A model generated the notes under the pieces. It did not search any database. It saw only the letters and a list, made by a program, of their open reading frames with translations, and had not been told where the DNA came from. From an uncultured Lachnospiraceae bacterium (lineage in GTDB: Bacteria > Bacillota > Clostridia > Lachnospirales > Lachnospiraceae), in assembly GCA_902786365.1 (NCBI GenBank), contig CADACD010000015.1:1-53902 (forward strand): a stretch of 53,902 bases of DNA, given 5' to 3'. Each line of letters starts with the position of its first letter. Positions within the stretch are counted from its first letter, which is position 1. Below, one piece after another: positions 26,522 to 37,029 of this stretch. The translations under genes and the position numbers were made by a program.

Positions 26522-29164
26522 CTATTTCATCAAATGTGCAAGCTGTTCTTTTACCTGCTTCATCATCTGTGTATATTTCGCCTGTTTTTCTTTCTCTTCC
26601 TCAATCTTCGCTGCCGGTGCCTTGCTTACAAATTTCTCATTTGAAAGCATGCCGTTCACTCTTGCCAATTCTTTGTTTAACTTCTCTTCTTCTTTTTTCA
26701 GTCTCTCAATTTCTTTTTCGATATCAACAAGCTCTGCAAATGGCATATAAATATTCGCATTTTCAATCACTGCCGAAACGGCATCTTCATCAATTCCTGT
26801 CTTGTCCTTCTGTATGATTACTTCACTCGCATATGACAATGTAGCAAAGAATACCTTACTGTCTTCAAAGATTTTTGTCACCTTTTCACTTTCAGTCACT
26901 ACATATACTAATGCTTTCTTTGAAGGAGGCACATTCATTCCTGCTCTTACATTTCTGATATTTCTGACAGCCTCTTTGATGACTTCAACAGCTTCTTCCT
27001 CTGCTGTGAAATTTAATTCTTCCGCATATTCAGGCCATTTTTCTGTCATGATAGTTTCTGCTGTCTCATTTAATGTACAGTAAATTTCTTCTGTTACAAA
27101 CGGCATATACGGATGTAAGAGTTTAAGCGATGTTTCGAGGACAGTCTTTAATGTGTAAAGTGCTGCCTCCTTTGTTGTATTATCATCACTGTATAATCTA
27201 GGTTTTACCATCTCAATATACCAGTCACAGAATTCTTCCCAGATAAAGTTATAGAGCTTGTCTGCTGCAACACCGAGTTCAAATTTCTCCATGTTGTCTG
27301 TGACATCTTTCACAAGTGTGTTTACCTTGGATAATATCCACTTATCTGCTGCTGTCAGTGCTTTATTATCCACTTCCTTTATTCCATCCTCCGGCATATT
27401 CATAAGGATAAATCTTGATGCATTCCATACTTTATTGGCAAAGTTACGACTTGCTTCCACTCTCTCATAATAGAAACGCATATCATTTCCCGGAGCATTT
27501 CCTGTAATCAATGTAAATCTGAGTGCATCAGCGCCATATTTTTCAATTACCTCAAGCGGATCAATTCCGTTTCCAAGTGACTTACTCATCTTTCTTCCCT
27601 GTGAATCACGAACAAGTCCATGAATCAATACATTCTTAAATGGTACATCACCTGCATGTTCAATTCCAGAGAACATCATTCTGATAACCCAGAAGAAAAT
27701 GATGTCATAACCTGTGACAAGTACATTTGTAGGATAGAAGTAGTCAAGTTCTTCTGTCTTCTCCGGCCAGCCAAGTGTTGAGAACGGCCAAAGTGCTGAT
27801 GAAAACCATGTATCAAGTGTATCAGGATCCTGTCTCATCTCCTTGCCACATTTAGGACAATTGCATTTTTCTTCCTTTGTCACTACCATCTCGCCACAGT
27901 CATCACAGTAAAATGCCGGTATTCTGTGTCCCCACCAAAGCTGTCTTGAAATACACCAGTCACGAATATTCTCAAGCCAGTGATAGTATGTCTTATCAAA
28001 ATGAGGCGGAATAAATTTTGTGTCTCCATGTTTCACTGCCTCGATTGCCGGTTTTGCAAGGTCTTCCATCTTTACAAACCACTGCTTTGACACTCTAGGC
28101 TCTACAGTTGTCTTACATCTGTAGCATGTACCTACATTGTGGCTGTAGTCCTCGATTTTAACCAAAGCTCCCTCTGCTTCAAGGTCTTTGACAATCGCTT
28201 TTCTTGCCTCATATCTATCCATTCCTGCATACTGTGGATAATCCTCTGTAATCTTTGCATCATCTGTCATCACATTAATAATTTCAAGATGATGTCTGAG
28301 TCCTACCTCGAAATCGTTAGGATCATGTGCCGGAGTAATCTTTACAACACCGGTTCCAAAATCCATCTCTACATAATCATCTGCCACAATAGGAATCTCT
28401 CTGTGAACAATCGGAAGTATCACTGTCTTTCCTACCAAATCTTTATATCTCTCATCATTCGGATTGACTGCTACTGCTGTATCACCGAGCAACGTCTCCG
28501 GTCTTGTTGTTGCAAGATTGATATAACCGCTTCCATCTGAAAGTTTGTATCTTAAATGCCAGAAATGACCTGCCTGGTCCTCATAATTTACCTCTGCATC
28601 TGAAATAGAAGTAAGGCAATGCGGACACCAGTTGATAATTCTCTCTCCTCTGTAGATTAACCCCTTGTTGTAGAGATTGACAAACACTTCTTTGACTGCC
28701 TTATTACAGCCCTCATCCATTGTAAATCTCTCTCTGTCCCAGTCACATGATGAACCAATTTTTTTCAGCTGTGCAACAATTCTTCCACCGTACTGTTTCT
28801 TCCATTCCCATGCTCTCTCTAAGAATTTCTCTCTTCCTATCTCTTCCTTTGTGATACCCTCTTCACGCATTTTCTCTACAATCTTTGCCTCTGTTGCGAT
28901 GGATGCATGGTCTGTTCCCGGAAGCCACAAAGCCTCGTATCCCTGCATTCTCTTTGTACGTGTCAGGATATCCTGAATAGTATTATCAAGTGCATGTCCC
29001 ATGTGAAGCTGTCCTGTAATATTTGGCGGCGGCATAACGATTGTAAACGGCTTCTTATCTCTGTTTACCTCTGCGTGAAAATATTTGTTTGTTTCCCACT
29101 TTTCATAAAGACGTTTTTCTATGTCTGTGGGGTTGTAATTTTTTTCCAATTCTTTTGCCATCAT
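26522..29164 (-). CDS. valS: Valyl-tRNA synthetase
   Basis: About 880-aa class I aminoacyl-tRNA synthetase that charges tRNA-Val and edits mis-acylated threonine. It shows the HIGH-type motif [18 protein letters not shown], the editing domain with [13 protein letters not shown], a zinc-binding CDDCGEM/CPKCGKE pair, the KMSKS loop [11 protein letters not shown], the anticodon-binding domain and a C-terminal coiled coil (long Lys/Glu heptads in the last 65 residues). I start it at the first of two tandem ATGs (29164), with AGGAAGAG directly upstream; the frame is open further upstream but inside the leader. Expression is controlled by the T-box described separately. Confidence 0.97.
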   Translation of the reverse strand: MMAKELEKNYNPTDIEKRLYEKWETNKYFHAEVNRDKKPFTIVMPPPNITGQLHMGHALDNTIQDILTRTKRMQGYEALWLPGTDHASIATEAKIVEKMREEGITKEEIGREKFLERAWEWKKQYGGRIVAQLKKIGSSCDWDRERFTMDEGCNKAVKEVFVNLYNKGLIYRGERIINWCPHCLTSISDAEVNYEDQAGHFWHLRYKLSDGSGYINLATTRPETLLGDTAVAVNPNDERYKDLVGKTVILPIVHREIPIVADDYVEMDFGTGVVKITPAHDPNDFEVGLRHHLEIINVMTDDAKITEDYPQYAGMDRYEARKAIVKDLEAEGALVKIEDYSHNVGTCYRCKTTVEPRVSKQWFVKMEDLAKPAIEAVKHGDTKFIPPHFDKTYYHWLENIRDWCISRQLWWGHRIPAFYCDDCGEMVVTKEEKCNCPKCGKEMRQDPDTLDTWFSSALWPFSTLGWPEKTEELDYFYPTNVLVTGYDIIFFWVIRMMFSGIEHAGDVPFKNVLIHGLVRDSQGRKMSKSLGNGIDPLEVIEKYGADALRFTLITGNAPGNDMRFYYERVEASRNFANKVWNASRFILMNMPEDGIKEVDNKALTAADKWILSKVNTLVKDVTDNMEKFELGVAADKLYNFIWEEFCDWYIEMVKPRLYSDDNTTKEAALYTLKTVLETSLKLLHPYMPFVTEEIYCTLNETAETIMTEKWPEYAEELNFTAEEEAVEVIKEAVRNIRNVRAGMNVPPSKKALVYVVTESEKVTKIFEDSKVFFATLSYASEVIIQKDKTGIDEDAVSAVIENANIYMPFAELVDIEKEIERLKKEEEKLNKELARVNGMLSNEKFVSKAPAAKIEEEKEKQAKYTQMMKQVKEQLAHLMK

Positions 29165-29235
29165 TCTCTTCCTTTCATCTATCACTTTATATTTAAATAT
29201 GTCAAAAACCAATTTAAAATTAGAATTTTGAAAAA

Positions 29236-29604
29236 TTCAAAAAACGCCCTCTATCCCGAATCTCAGAATAAAGGGCGTGTAAATCTCAATCTTTACCTCG
29301 CGGTACCACCTTTTTAACACAATTTTTATATGACCTTTGTCTTAACTGTCAATGTAAAATTGTATCTCGTCTTATCCTATAACGTGGATGACTCCGTTGC
29401 TGTCTAATTATGAAATCATTAAACGATGAAATCTTCTTCGATACTCTTTAGTATATCATAAACTGTATGATTATTTCATGTTCAACAGCACTGCTCGAAA
29501 GCTACCTTCAAAGTCAATTGCCTTAAGTAATCTCTCAGCCGATGAATTACTTTCTCTGAAAAGGTTTGAACTTTTACTCCTCTTTGTCGCTGCATTTTCA
29601 TATC
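29236..29604 (-). promoter_or_regulatory. T-box riboswitch leader of valS
   Basis: The minus-strand leader contains the T-box core GGTGGTACCGCG (plus coordinates 29299-29310), which pairs with the CCA end of uncharged tRNA. Upstream are a stem I region with the AGAGA and GGCTGAGAG elements (about 29540-29590) and a stem III-like pairing (ACAATTTT with AAAATTGT). Downstream is a terminator whose 5' arm overlaps the antiterminator. When uncharged tRNA-Val builds up, the antiterminator forms and valS is transcribed. I could not place the specifier codon with confidence; valine is inferred from the gene. Confidence 0.9.
29238..29279 (-). terminator. T-box-controlled terminator
   Basis: Stem ACGCCCT / AGGGCGT (plus 29272-29278 and 29244-29250) followed by TTTTTT on the minus strand, placed 20 bases after the T-box core. 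It is mutually exclusive with the antiterminator. Confidence 0.85.
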
Positions 29605-29610
29605 ATAAAA

Positions 29611-29639
29611 ATAATAAATGTTTTAAAGGAGTTTGTCAA
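29611..29639 (-). promoter_or_regulatory. valS promoter
   Basis: On the minus strand, -35 TTGACA (29634-29639), a 17-base spacer and -10 TATTAT (29611-29616). This is an almost ideal sigma-A promoter, right after the preceding gene ends and a few bases before the T-box leader. Confidence 0.8.
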
Positions 29640-29654
29640 GGTCTGTTTTTCACT

Positions 29655-30524
29655 CTATGATATTTCACTCCTGTATTCTTCTTTCCATCCTCCAATTACT
29701 GCCTGCATATTATCATAATATTCATCAAGATTACGCCTTCCGTCATATGTGAATATTCTTTCAATACTTTCATACTCGCCACTGAGTTTGATATCTCTTA
29801 CCAAATCTCTAAAATCCAACTCACACTCATCGACAAGATTACTGTCTATCTCACGTTCTTTTGAAAAGTCAACTTCTGCAGACTCTGTTTTTTTCATCAT
29901 CAGTTTCGTATTGACAATTGCCTTTAATATATCATCAGAATCATCAAGACTGTATGCAAGTTCAAACTCTTCAAGTGCCTCTTTAAAATAAAACATTCTA
30001 CAAAGTATTTTTGCCATTCCGAAATGGACATCTGCATAAAAGCCTTTCTCGGGTTTTTCCTGCTTAGTCTGGCTTGTTCCAGCTAATATATTTTCATAAA
30101 CAATCTTAGCACCGAGAAGTTTATTATTTTCATACAACATTTTTGCCCTTGCATTCATTCTCTCTAACATACTCTTTGAACTGATTGATTTGAGTTCTTT
30201 TTCGAATGACTTCATCTCACTCTCTGTATAATACATAGAACCGGTAATCACTATCATTACCTTCTCTGTAAAATCCATCTTCTGCTTAATTGCAAATTTT
30301 AGTTTTTCAGAAACTTTTTTCAGTTTCAATTTCGTTTCAATATAGTTTACCAGTTCTTCAGTGAAGAAGCTGTCATCAACAAAATAGGCATTGTTATAAA
30401 GATAATATGCCAGTTCTTCGATAGAATATATATTAGTGTTTGAATCAGTAATCTTATATGGAATATCTGACTTTTTTGTACATAGTATTAATCCGCTCAT
30501 TCTACTCCTTTCTTTCGATTTCAA
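29655..30524 (-). CDS. Helical-repeat protein of unknown function (289 aa), third gene of conserved trio
   Basis: A soluble, mostly alpha-helical protein. The middle (about 130-215) looks like two or three tetratricopeptide-type repeats (ARAKMLYENNKLLGAKIVYE and AKILCRMFYFKEALEEFELA). The N-terminal 100 residues start with SGLILCTKKSDIPYKI and contain a helix-rich domain I do not recognise. The C-terminal tail carries YEYDN-like aromatic and acidic residues and ends in GGWKEEYRSEIS. It is probably the adaptor of the complex suggested by its two upstream neighbours (Hsp70/actin-like and giant repeat protein), with which it forms one operon. The ATG shown follows AAAGGAG-type sequence; an internal Met at residue 9 is an alternative start. 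Confidence 0.8.
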   Translation of the reverse strand: MKSKERSRMSGLILCTKKSDIPYKITDSNTNIYSIEELAYYLYNNAYFVDDSFFTEELVNYIETKLKLKKVSEKLKFAIKQKMDFTEKVMIVITGSMYYTESEMKSFEKELKSISSKSMLERMNARAKMLYENNKLLGAKIVYENILAGTSQTKQEKPEKGFYADVHFGMAKILCRMFYFKEALEEFELAYSLDDSDDILKAIVNTKLMMKKTESAEVDFSKEREIDSNLVDECELDFRDLVRDIKLSGEYESIERIFTYDGRRNLDEYYDNMQAVIGGWKEEYRSEIS

Positions 30525-30549
30525 GGATTATATATAATCTTATTGATCT

Positions 30550-31830
30550 TTACAGATAATCCTCAATATCGATGATTTCTTTTACCTGTTCGCCACTTGA
30601 CTTGAAAAATTCTCCAAATCCAATGTCTCTTATATAAATCACGCACTGCCTGTCCGATTTGTAAGAAAGAATGATTTCAACTCTTGTTGTCTTGTTTGGT
30701 CTTGGAGGAAATCCCATCAGACTTACTGTCAATATCTTTGATTTCTTACTAATGGAAGAGTTAATCCTGAATTTTACTTCTCTGCAGCCGTCAAGAATTC
30801 CTTCAGCCCTTGCTCCTGCCTCATACCAGTTTGTTCCCGCTTTGGACAAAATAACAGGTACTGTCTTTTCTCCTTTGAATACCTCAAGTTCTATATTAAT
30901 CAGTGTTCTTCCCGAGCATACAAACTGATATTTATCGGCATCTCCCTCTCCATGTGCACTGAGAGCCGCATAGCATGCTCCTTTGACAAACAGATTATAT
31001 CCCTGAAATACACGTCTTTTTGCACAGAGAAATCTTATAGAATCCTTCATCCATTTCTCATAAAATCCTATTCCTGTCAGATAGACTGTCGACACAATAT
31101 GTTTAGAACAAAGCTCTTTGACAACACTTAGGAACTTTTCATCAAGTCTTTTTTTACCGTCTGCTGTGTCAAGCATGTCAATTGTAAATTTGGATGACAA
31201 ATCCATCTCTTCCACAATAATTGGCTGTGGAATTCTCGCTCTTACCGTATTGAGTCTTCGCACAAAAAACTGACTTTTGGTAAAATCAAAGATAAGAACA
31301 TCATTTACCCATAGTTCTCTTTTTTGGAATACTGTATAATAGATAAGACTCTCAGAATGACCTAGTACCTTTACGTTTTCTCTTGAAAATCCTATTTCTT
31401 CTAATATGCCTCTTATCAGATTGACTAATGTTTTATCAGGATATTCAACTGTCACAACTAGGTAATCAATTACCGTAATATGATAATTATCCTCTACCAG
31501 TTTAAACAGGCATCTAAAATACTCTTTTAAAACCTGTTCTCCCGAATATTCCATTCCACACAAATGCAGCTTTGTATCATTCAGCACCGCAGGAATAATA
31601 TCTGATACAGTCTCTGCCTCACTCCGGCTGTCCTTAAAGATTGCATCATCACCTATGCACCACTCATCCCTGTCATTTAATTTTCCTGCCACCGTAGGTA
31701 TTAAATATTTCTGTTCTCCTACAATCGTACTTGCTGACTCCGGCTCACTCATACTATCAGTAAAATAGTATGCTATCTGACTGTAATCACGACATAAGTC
31801 AATTGAAACAAATGTTTTTCTTTCTTCCAT
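30550..31830 (-). CDS. Hsp70/actin-like ATPase-fold protein of unknown function (426 aa)
   Basis: This protein has the outline of the actin/Hsp70 superfamily. An N-terminal strand pair (FVSIDLCRDYSQIAYYF) stands where phosphate loop 1 would be, there is a mid-protein LIFDFTKSQFFVRRL strand pair, and a late VYLTGIGFYEKWM segment resembles the adenosine motif followed by a KGACYAAL helix. The catalytic signatures are degenerate, so ATP hydrolysis is uncertain. From memory it matches a Lachnospiraceae family catalogued as DUF5716, not verified here. The C-terminal 120 residues form a beta-rich domain resembling an Hsp70 substrate-binding sandwich. It lies 17 bases after the 1183-residue gene, with GGGGTGA before the ATG. 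Confidence 0.8.
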   Translation of the reverse strand: MEERKTFVSIDLCRDYSQIAYYFTDSMSEPESASTIVGEQKYLIPTVAGKLNDRDEWCIGDDAIFKDSRSEAETVSDIIPAVLNDTKLHLCGMEYSGEQVLKEYFRCLFKLVEDNYHITVIDYLVVTVEYPDKTLVNLIRGILEEIGFSRENVKVLGHSESLIYYTVFQKRELWVNDVLIFDFTKSQFFVRRLNTVRARIPQPIIVEEMDLSSKFTIDMLDTADGKKRLDEKFLSVVKELCSKHIVSTVYLTGIGFYEKWMKDSIRFLCAKRRVFQGYNLFVKGACYAALSAHGEGDADKYQFVCSGRTLINIELEVFKGEKTVPVILSKAGTNWYEAGARAEGILDGCREVKFRINSSISKKSKILTVSLMGFPPRPNKTTRVEIILSYKSDRQCVIYIRDIGFGEFFKSSGEQVKEIIDIEDYL

Positions 31831-31847
31831 AAATTCACCCCTTCCCC

Positions 31848-34800
31848 TTACGCGTTACCAAATAATTTTTTTACCAGTTCATTGTCAACATAATAATCCA
31901 ATGACAAATTGCTCACAATAGATTCTTCCTTCAAATCTCTGCATACTAAAATATCGTTCAGTCTTCCATATCGTGAAGTATTTGTCTCAACGCCTCTGTC
32001 ATCAAGAATATGTTCCGCACTCTCATCAATAAGGGTGTCATCACCTGATACTTTTGTAATGGAATAGTTAATCTTTTCGCCATAAAAAACTGTAAAAGAT
32101 TTGATATACATTCCCTGAAATACTTGCTTCATTTCATCTGACACATATTCCTTGTGTTCAAAATTTCCTTTGTCAATGTAATAATTGATAATGATCTTAC
32201 TTCCCGGCTCTGTTCGGTATTCTATTGTAGTTTTATCCAGAATGTTATATGATATATTGAACCATTTTTCATAGCTTTTAAAGAAGTCAAATATAATACC
32301 TTTCTTTTCCAGATAAGAAATATTTTCTTTGCACATCTGTTTTGTTGTTGATTTAAGATTGACTCTTTCAGAATTTTTAAGAAGATATGCACACCTGCAC
32401 ACATCATGAACCGTATCACTTGATAAAATCTCATCTTCAAGATGTCTGAAATACATCTCATCTACCTTCTTTTTCAGTACAAAATAGTTGTAGCCTTCAT
32501 AGAATAAATATGCGTTTTTAATCATTCTGAGTGCACCTTTTCTGTAATAAGAATCATATACACTGCATATGTTTGAAAGTCCTGTCCTTGTAAACAGCAT
32601 CTGCGCTATAATTTTCTCTTCCAAATCACGATTCTCAATAGAAAACTCTTTGGATATTCTCCAAAGCTCTAACATTTCTTTGGTTGTACCATTAAATACT
32701 CTTCCTAAAAAATTTAAGGAATTCTCATTATATTTTCCTTTTTTAAACGCAATATTACAATACAATTCTATCTCATCATTTTCAAGTTCTTCATCTCTTG
32801 CCAGTGCATAGGTACTCAGCTTGAGAAGTTTCTTCTCATCAATTCCATAAGTGCCGTATTTTACAAGAACTTCAAATGCCTCTGCATATAATCCTCTCAT
32901 AATCATCAGTTCAACAACCGGAATTCTTGACTTTCTTGTCAATTTGTTTACATCAAGATTTCTCATATAATAGTCAAGCTCATCGCCCTCATAATTATTG
33001 AGAAAATAGGTAATAACATCCTGTAAAATATAATCTTTATATTCTTTTTTGAAATGCTTGTCATCCATAATAGTAGAATATAACTTCGCCCCATTGACAA
33101 GCAGTTTATGGTATTTTAATGACTGTTCGCATTCCTTTGCCATAATATAAATATTGTCTTTATTTCTTGACATCGCAACCTCATGCAATTCATGGCTATT
33201 CATAAACCTTCTGATTTTATAGTCAATTGTACCCATATAAAGATTGCCCTTATAATCTTTGAAAATTATCACAGCATCTTCCGTATAAATATGAACATAG
33301 GCACTTCCCTTAGAAATACTGTAAATATCTTCTCCTGCTATTTCTTTATGAAGAACGATTACCTCTTTGATTTTTTTATTATCAATCGTAATCTTCCATG
33401 TGTTTAAAATCTTTGGCAGCATTTTTTCATTTTCTTTTGTTATCAGCCTTTCATTTAAAGCATCAGCATATATAATATCAAGATATTCTTCTGTCTTGCC
33501 AAGTCTCAGCATCTCAAGTGCAAACTGCTCAATACTTTCCTTATAGCTTTTATAAACACCTGGATTTATCTCCTTGTCTCTGATAATCAGTGCATAATAA
33601 AATGCTTTTCTGTCATGCAAAAGTTCTGCATTATAATTAAAATACCTGAAAATCTGTTCCGGTATCTCAACATACTCATCTCTTGGCATTGCAAATACAT
33701 AGTACTCATACAGTCTTGTCAACTGTAATTCAAATCTGACGCCAAGCTCATACCATTTAAAGTATTTCTCATCCATCATGTTTCCTCTGATTAAAATACT
33801 GATAATGGCATTTAAGATAACCTTATTCTCAAATTTTTCATATAACTTTACCAAAATTCTAAACAGAAGTGGCCTGAACTTCTTTTCGTGAAGTGCGATT
33901 TCTGAAATCTGTACTGCAAGTCTTAAGTCAATAATTCCATATTTACTTCCAAAATTTAACACCTGAAGTTCAAAACTATTTAACATTCTTAGTAATTGTG
34001 GCTGTTTATTCAAAACATATAATGCTTCATAGTACATAAGTGTACTGTAGCATCCAAGTTTATACTGTTCTTTTATCCTTGCCAGTTTTAAACTCTTATT
34101 GTTTTCATAAGAATGGTCAATGTACAGTAAAATCCATAACAGCTCCCAGTTATCATATCCGTTTTCGTAATATTTCCGGACTGTCTCTGTTACCATTACC
34201 GTATATTCCAGTTCACGTTTCTGTAATGCCTTGATATATAAATAATAACAGTACAGTGCAATATTCTCATCCTTTTTTCTGACAACTTCTTCTGTCACAC
34301 TGTCGATCAGCCATTCTGCCTCTTTGTCATTTTTCTTTGAAATATTGACCTGTGCCTGAAACAGTTTCAGATACGGATCACTGTCATCAAATCCTCTCGC
34401 TCTCTCAATCATTTTTAATGACTCATCAGCCCATTGATCAATCGAACATTTCCTTGTTCTAAAATCAATGTATAGCCGATTGATTTCTATCATACATTTT
34501 TTCACTTCAAGTCTTGTAAGATCACGTTCTTTCACATTGTTAACTGATATCACACATTCCTGTGTTTTGTTCATCGTCTTAAATGTGATTTTCCCATAAT
34601 TCATTCCAGCATGTAGTCTGTTTATATCTATCAGATATTTAAACTCATGCCTGTTTCCTGCAAAATCTTCATCTGTAATCATTGTTTTGTAATCTGTGAT
34701 AAATTCACAATCCACACTCACAGAAATGTCAAGTAGTCCCCACGTATTTCTGGTAAGAACCAGGATATCCCCATATGAAGCTGTCAGCGAATCATATTCT

Positions 34801-35399
34801 CTCAATGTATCAGATATTTCAAAATCGACTCTCTGCTTTTTATGAATGGCTATAATAAATTCTTCTAACGCTCTCTTTCTGTTTGCTCCTTTTATCAACC
34901 CCTGATACATGGATTTTTCTTTCATGTTATCTTTTAATAGGATTCTCTCAAAATCCTCTGTATAAAACATTTTCAGTGCCTCATCATAGTCCTGCTTTAC
35001 AAGATTAATAAAATGAAACATATTTGACACGGAACCTATGCCCGACGATATCCCCTCGGGCATAATGTCAAATTTAAACGGAACATAGATTTCCCCTCCA
35101 TTACTTACAATATTAAACCTTCCATCGATACTGTCCCCCTGTTCCAAAACTTTTGTATCTAACTCATATTTTATTGTATTTCTTTTTCCTATAAAATTAT
35201 TGTTTATAATTTTTACATACTCATTTGTTGAATATACGATACCTTTAATCTCTCCATCATTTTGATTGTATACATCAAATGACGAACTAAAAACAGTCCC
35301 TGCCTCAATCGACTGCTCAATCGATGTGACAGAAACATCTGTCTTTGGTAAAAAATATTCAATTTGACCTCTTGATAATTTCCCTATAAGTTCCTTCAA
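31848..35399 (-). CDS. Giant repeat protein of unknown function (1183 aa)
   Basis: A very large, soluble-looking protein. The first 320 residues are beta-rich, with two or three Ig-like sandwich domains (EAGTVFSSSFDVYNQNDGEI and later GDSIDGRFNIVSNGGEIYV). From about 320 to 1000 it is a long solenoid of helical pairs of the TPR/HEAT kind, interrupted by a beta-rich insert around 690-760 (IYSISKGSAYVHIYTEDAVI). A final 150 residues return to beta structure. No signal peptide, membrane helix or catalytic motif is visible. From memory it matches families catalogued as DUF5717, not verified. It is the first gene of a three-gene operon with its own promoter at 35477-35505. Confidence 0.82.
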   Translation of the reverse strand: MKELIGKLSRGQIEYFLPKTDVSVTSIEQSIEAGTVFSSSFDVYNQNDGEIKGIVYSTNEYVKIINNNFIGKRNTIKYELDTKVLEQGDSIDGRFNIVSNGGEIYVPFKFDIMPEGISSGIGSVSNMFHFINLVKQDYDEALKMFYTEDFERILLKDNMKEKSMYQGLIKGANRKRALEEFIIAIHKKQRVDFEISDTLREYDSLTASYGDILVLTRNTWGLLDISVSVDCEFITDYKTMITDEDFAGNRHEFKYLIDINRLHAGMNYGKITFKTMNKTQECVISVNNVKERDLTRLEVKKCMIEINRLYIDFRTRKCSIDQWADESLKMIERARGFDDSDPYLKLFQAQVNISKKNDKEAEWLIDSVTEEVVRKKDENIALYCYYLYIKALQKRELEYTVMVTETVRKYYENGYDNWELLWILLYIDHSYENNKSLKLARIKEQYKLGCYSTLMYYEALYVLNKQPQLLRMLNSFELQVLNFGSKYGIIDLRLAVQISEIALHEKKFRPLLFRILVKLYEKFENKVILNAIISILIRGNMMDEKYFKWYELGVRFELQLTRLYEYYVFAMPRDEYVEIPEQIFRYFNYNAELLHDRKAFYYALIIRDKEINPGVYKSYKESIEQFALEMLRLGKTEEYLDIIYADALNERLITKENEKMLPKILNTWKITIDNKKIKEVIVLHKEIAGEDIYSISKGSAYVHIYTEDAVIIFKDYKGNLYMGTIDYKIRRFMNSHELHEVAMSRNKDNIYIMAKECEQSLKYHKLLVNGAKLYSTIMDDKHFKKEYKDYILQDVITYFLNNYEGDELDYYMRNLDVNKLTRKSRIPVVELMIMRGLYAEAFEVLVKYGTYGIDEKKLLKLSTYALARDEELENDEIELYCNIAFKKGKYNENSLNFLGRVFNGTTKEMLELWRISKEFSIENRDLEEKIIAQMLFTRTGLSNICSVYDSYYRKGALRMIKNAYLFYEGYNYFVLKKKVDEMYFRHLEDEILSSDTVHDVCRCAYLLKNSERVNLKSTTKQMCKENISYLEKKGIIFDFFKSYEKWFNISYNILDKTTIEYRTEPGSKIIINYYIDKGNFEHKEYVSDEMKQVFQGMYIKSFTVFYGEKINYSITKVSGDDTLIDESAEHILDDRGVETNTSRYGRLNDILVCRDLKEESIVSNLSLDYYVDNELVKKLFGNA

Positions 35400-35476
35400 T
35401 GAAAATACCTCTTTTCAATTTTTGCCGTTCCTGATTTTAAGTTAATATTTTATTCTCAAACATAAATGATATTACT

Positions 35477-35505
35477 ACTATACCATATTTATCAGCTCTC
35501 GTCAA
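35477..35505 (-). promoter_or_regulatory. Promoter of the three-gene unknown operon
   Basis: On the minus strand, -35 TTGACG (35500-35505), a 17-base spacer and -10 TATAGT (35477-35482). It overlaps the last codons of rarA, so the operon is transcribed on its own as well as by possible readthrough. Confidence 0.7.
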
Positions 35506-36757
35506 AAAAATGTACATTTTTTATTTCATCCGGCAGATATTGTTGTTCCACATAATGATTTTCATAATCATGGGGGTATCGATAACCAATTCCATGTCCG
35601 AGTTCTTTCGCACCACTGTACGATCCAACTCTGAGATATGCCGGAATTTCATACTGTGGATGGTTTTTGACAAACTCCATAGCACTGTTAATCGCCTTAT
35701 ATGCCGAATTGTCCTTTGGTGCTTTTGCCACATAAATCGCCGCCTCGGCAAGCGGGATTCTCGCCTCCGGCATACCAATCTGCTCTACTGCCCTTGCCGC
35801 CTCCACAGCAACTGTCAGTGCATTCGGGTCTGCAAGCCCTACATCCTCTGCTGCACAAATCATAATTCTTCGTGCGATAAATGTTACACTCTCCCCTGCT
35901 GCCAGCATTCTTGCAAGATAGTAAGCGACTGCATCTGGATCAGAACCTCTCATGCTTTTGATAAATGCGGAAATCGTATCGTAATGGTTGTCACCTTTTT
36001 TATCATATCTTAAATTTCTTTTTTGAATACATTCCTCAATCACTGCTGTATCAATATGGATGATACCATCAGCCTCTCTGTCTGTCGTGAGCACCGCAAG
36101 TTCTACTGCATTGAGTGCCGTCCTTGCATCACCATTGGAGCAGTCAGATAAAAATTCTATTGCTTCCTCTGTCATCTCCACTCCATATCCTGCCACACCA
36201 TCTTTCTCATCTTTTAATGCTCTGCCAATGAGAAGTCTGATATCCTCTTTGCCAAGCTCTTTTAGTTCAAATACAGTGGAACGCGATATCAATGCACTGT
36301 TTACTTCAAAATATGGATTCTCGGTAGTCGCACCAACTAAAATAATTGTTCCATCCTCTACAAAAGGCAGGAGATAATCCTGTTGCCCCTTATTGAATCT
36401 GTGTATCTCATCAACAAACATGATGGTTCTTTTGCCGTACATTCCAAGATTATCCTTTGCTTTTGCAACTTCTGCCTCCATATCCTTCTTACCTGCCACT
36501 GTCGCATTAATCTGGCAGAACTCAGCATTAGAACTGTTTGCAATCACCTGTGCCAGTGTGGTCTTGCCCGTTCCAGGCGGTCCGAAAAAAATAACAGAAC
36601 TTAACTTGTCTGCCTTGATTGCTCTGTATAACAATTTATTTTTGGCAAGAATATGCTGCTGGCCTACCACGTCTTCCAACTTTTTAGGTCTCATCCTTGA
36701 CGCTAATGGTTCTCTTGTACTTTTTGTATTTTCTCTCATATAATCAAATAAATCCAT
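35492..36757 (-). CDS. rarA: Replication-associated recombination protein A
   Basis: 421-aa AAA+ ATPase (RarA/MgsA), related to the clamp-loader and RuvB families, which acts at stalled replication forks. It shows Walker A FFGPPGTGKTTLA, Walker B with FVDEIHRFNKGQQDYLL, sensor 1 GATTENPYFEVN, the sensor 2 region NGDARTALN, and the C-terminal tetramerisation domain with SMRGSDPDAVAYYLARMLAAG and the YRYPHDYENHYVEQQYLP end. The length is typical. GAGGT precedes the ATG, and a good promoter lies 40 bases upstream. It is next to repair-unrelated genes, so context adds little. Confidence 0.97.
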   Translation of the reverse strand: MDLFDYMRENTKSTREPLASRMRPKKLEDVVGQQHILAKNKLLYRAIKADKLSSVIFFGPPGTGKTTLAQVIANSSNAEFCQINATVAGKKDMEAEVAKAKDNLGMYGKRTIMFVDEIHRFNKGQQDYLLPFVEDGTIILVGATTENPYFEVNSALISRSTVFELKELGKEDIRLLIGRALKDEKDGVAGYGVEMTEEAIEFLSDCSNGDARTALNAVELAVLTTDREADGIIHIDTAVIEECIQKRNLRYDKKGDNHYDTISAFIKSMRGSDPDAVAYYLARMLAAGESVTFIARRIMICAAEDVGLADPNALTVAVEAARAVEQIGMPEARIPLAEAAIYVAKAPKDNSAYKAINSAMEFVKNHPQYEIPAYLRVGSYSGAKELGHGIGYRYPHDYENHYVEQQYLPDEIKNVHFFDES

Positions 36758-36795
36758 TTTTTACCTCTAAAATTCACTATGCTTAATATTAGTTT

Positions 36796-36824
36796 ATTAT
36801 ACAACTTATATTGGTAATCATCAA
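36796..36824 (-). promoter_or_regulatory. rarA promoter
   Basis: On the minus strand, -35 TTGATG (36819-36824), a 17-base spacer and -10 TATAAT (36796-36801). The expected start is near 36789, about 30 bases before the rarA ATG. Confidence 0.75.
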
Positions 36825-36911
36825 TTTTAATTCGCTAATTTTACTCACCTTTTTTACTCAACAACTTTTGTCGCAATCTTTTCCCTAAAGTATACATCTC
36901 ATCCCAACAAA

Positions 36912-36958
36912 AATAAAACTATCCGGTACATAACTGCTGCCAAATAGTTTTATTACAT
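36912..36958 (-). terminator. Terminator after the AAA/nuclease gene
   Basis: An 11-bp perfect stem AATAAAACTAT (36912-36922) / ATAGTTTTATT (36944-36954) with a 21-base loop. On the minus strand it continues into TTTTTG. Apart from this and the rarA promoter, the 272 bases between rarA and the next gene show nothing. Confidence 0.65.
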
Positions 36959-37029
36959 TCGAAACCTCTTTACCTGTTTTTGTTGTTCCATTTTAATATT
37001 TCTAATAATGAATTTTTTTACTATTTTAT

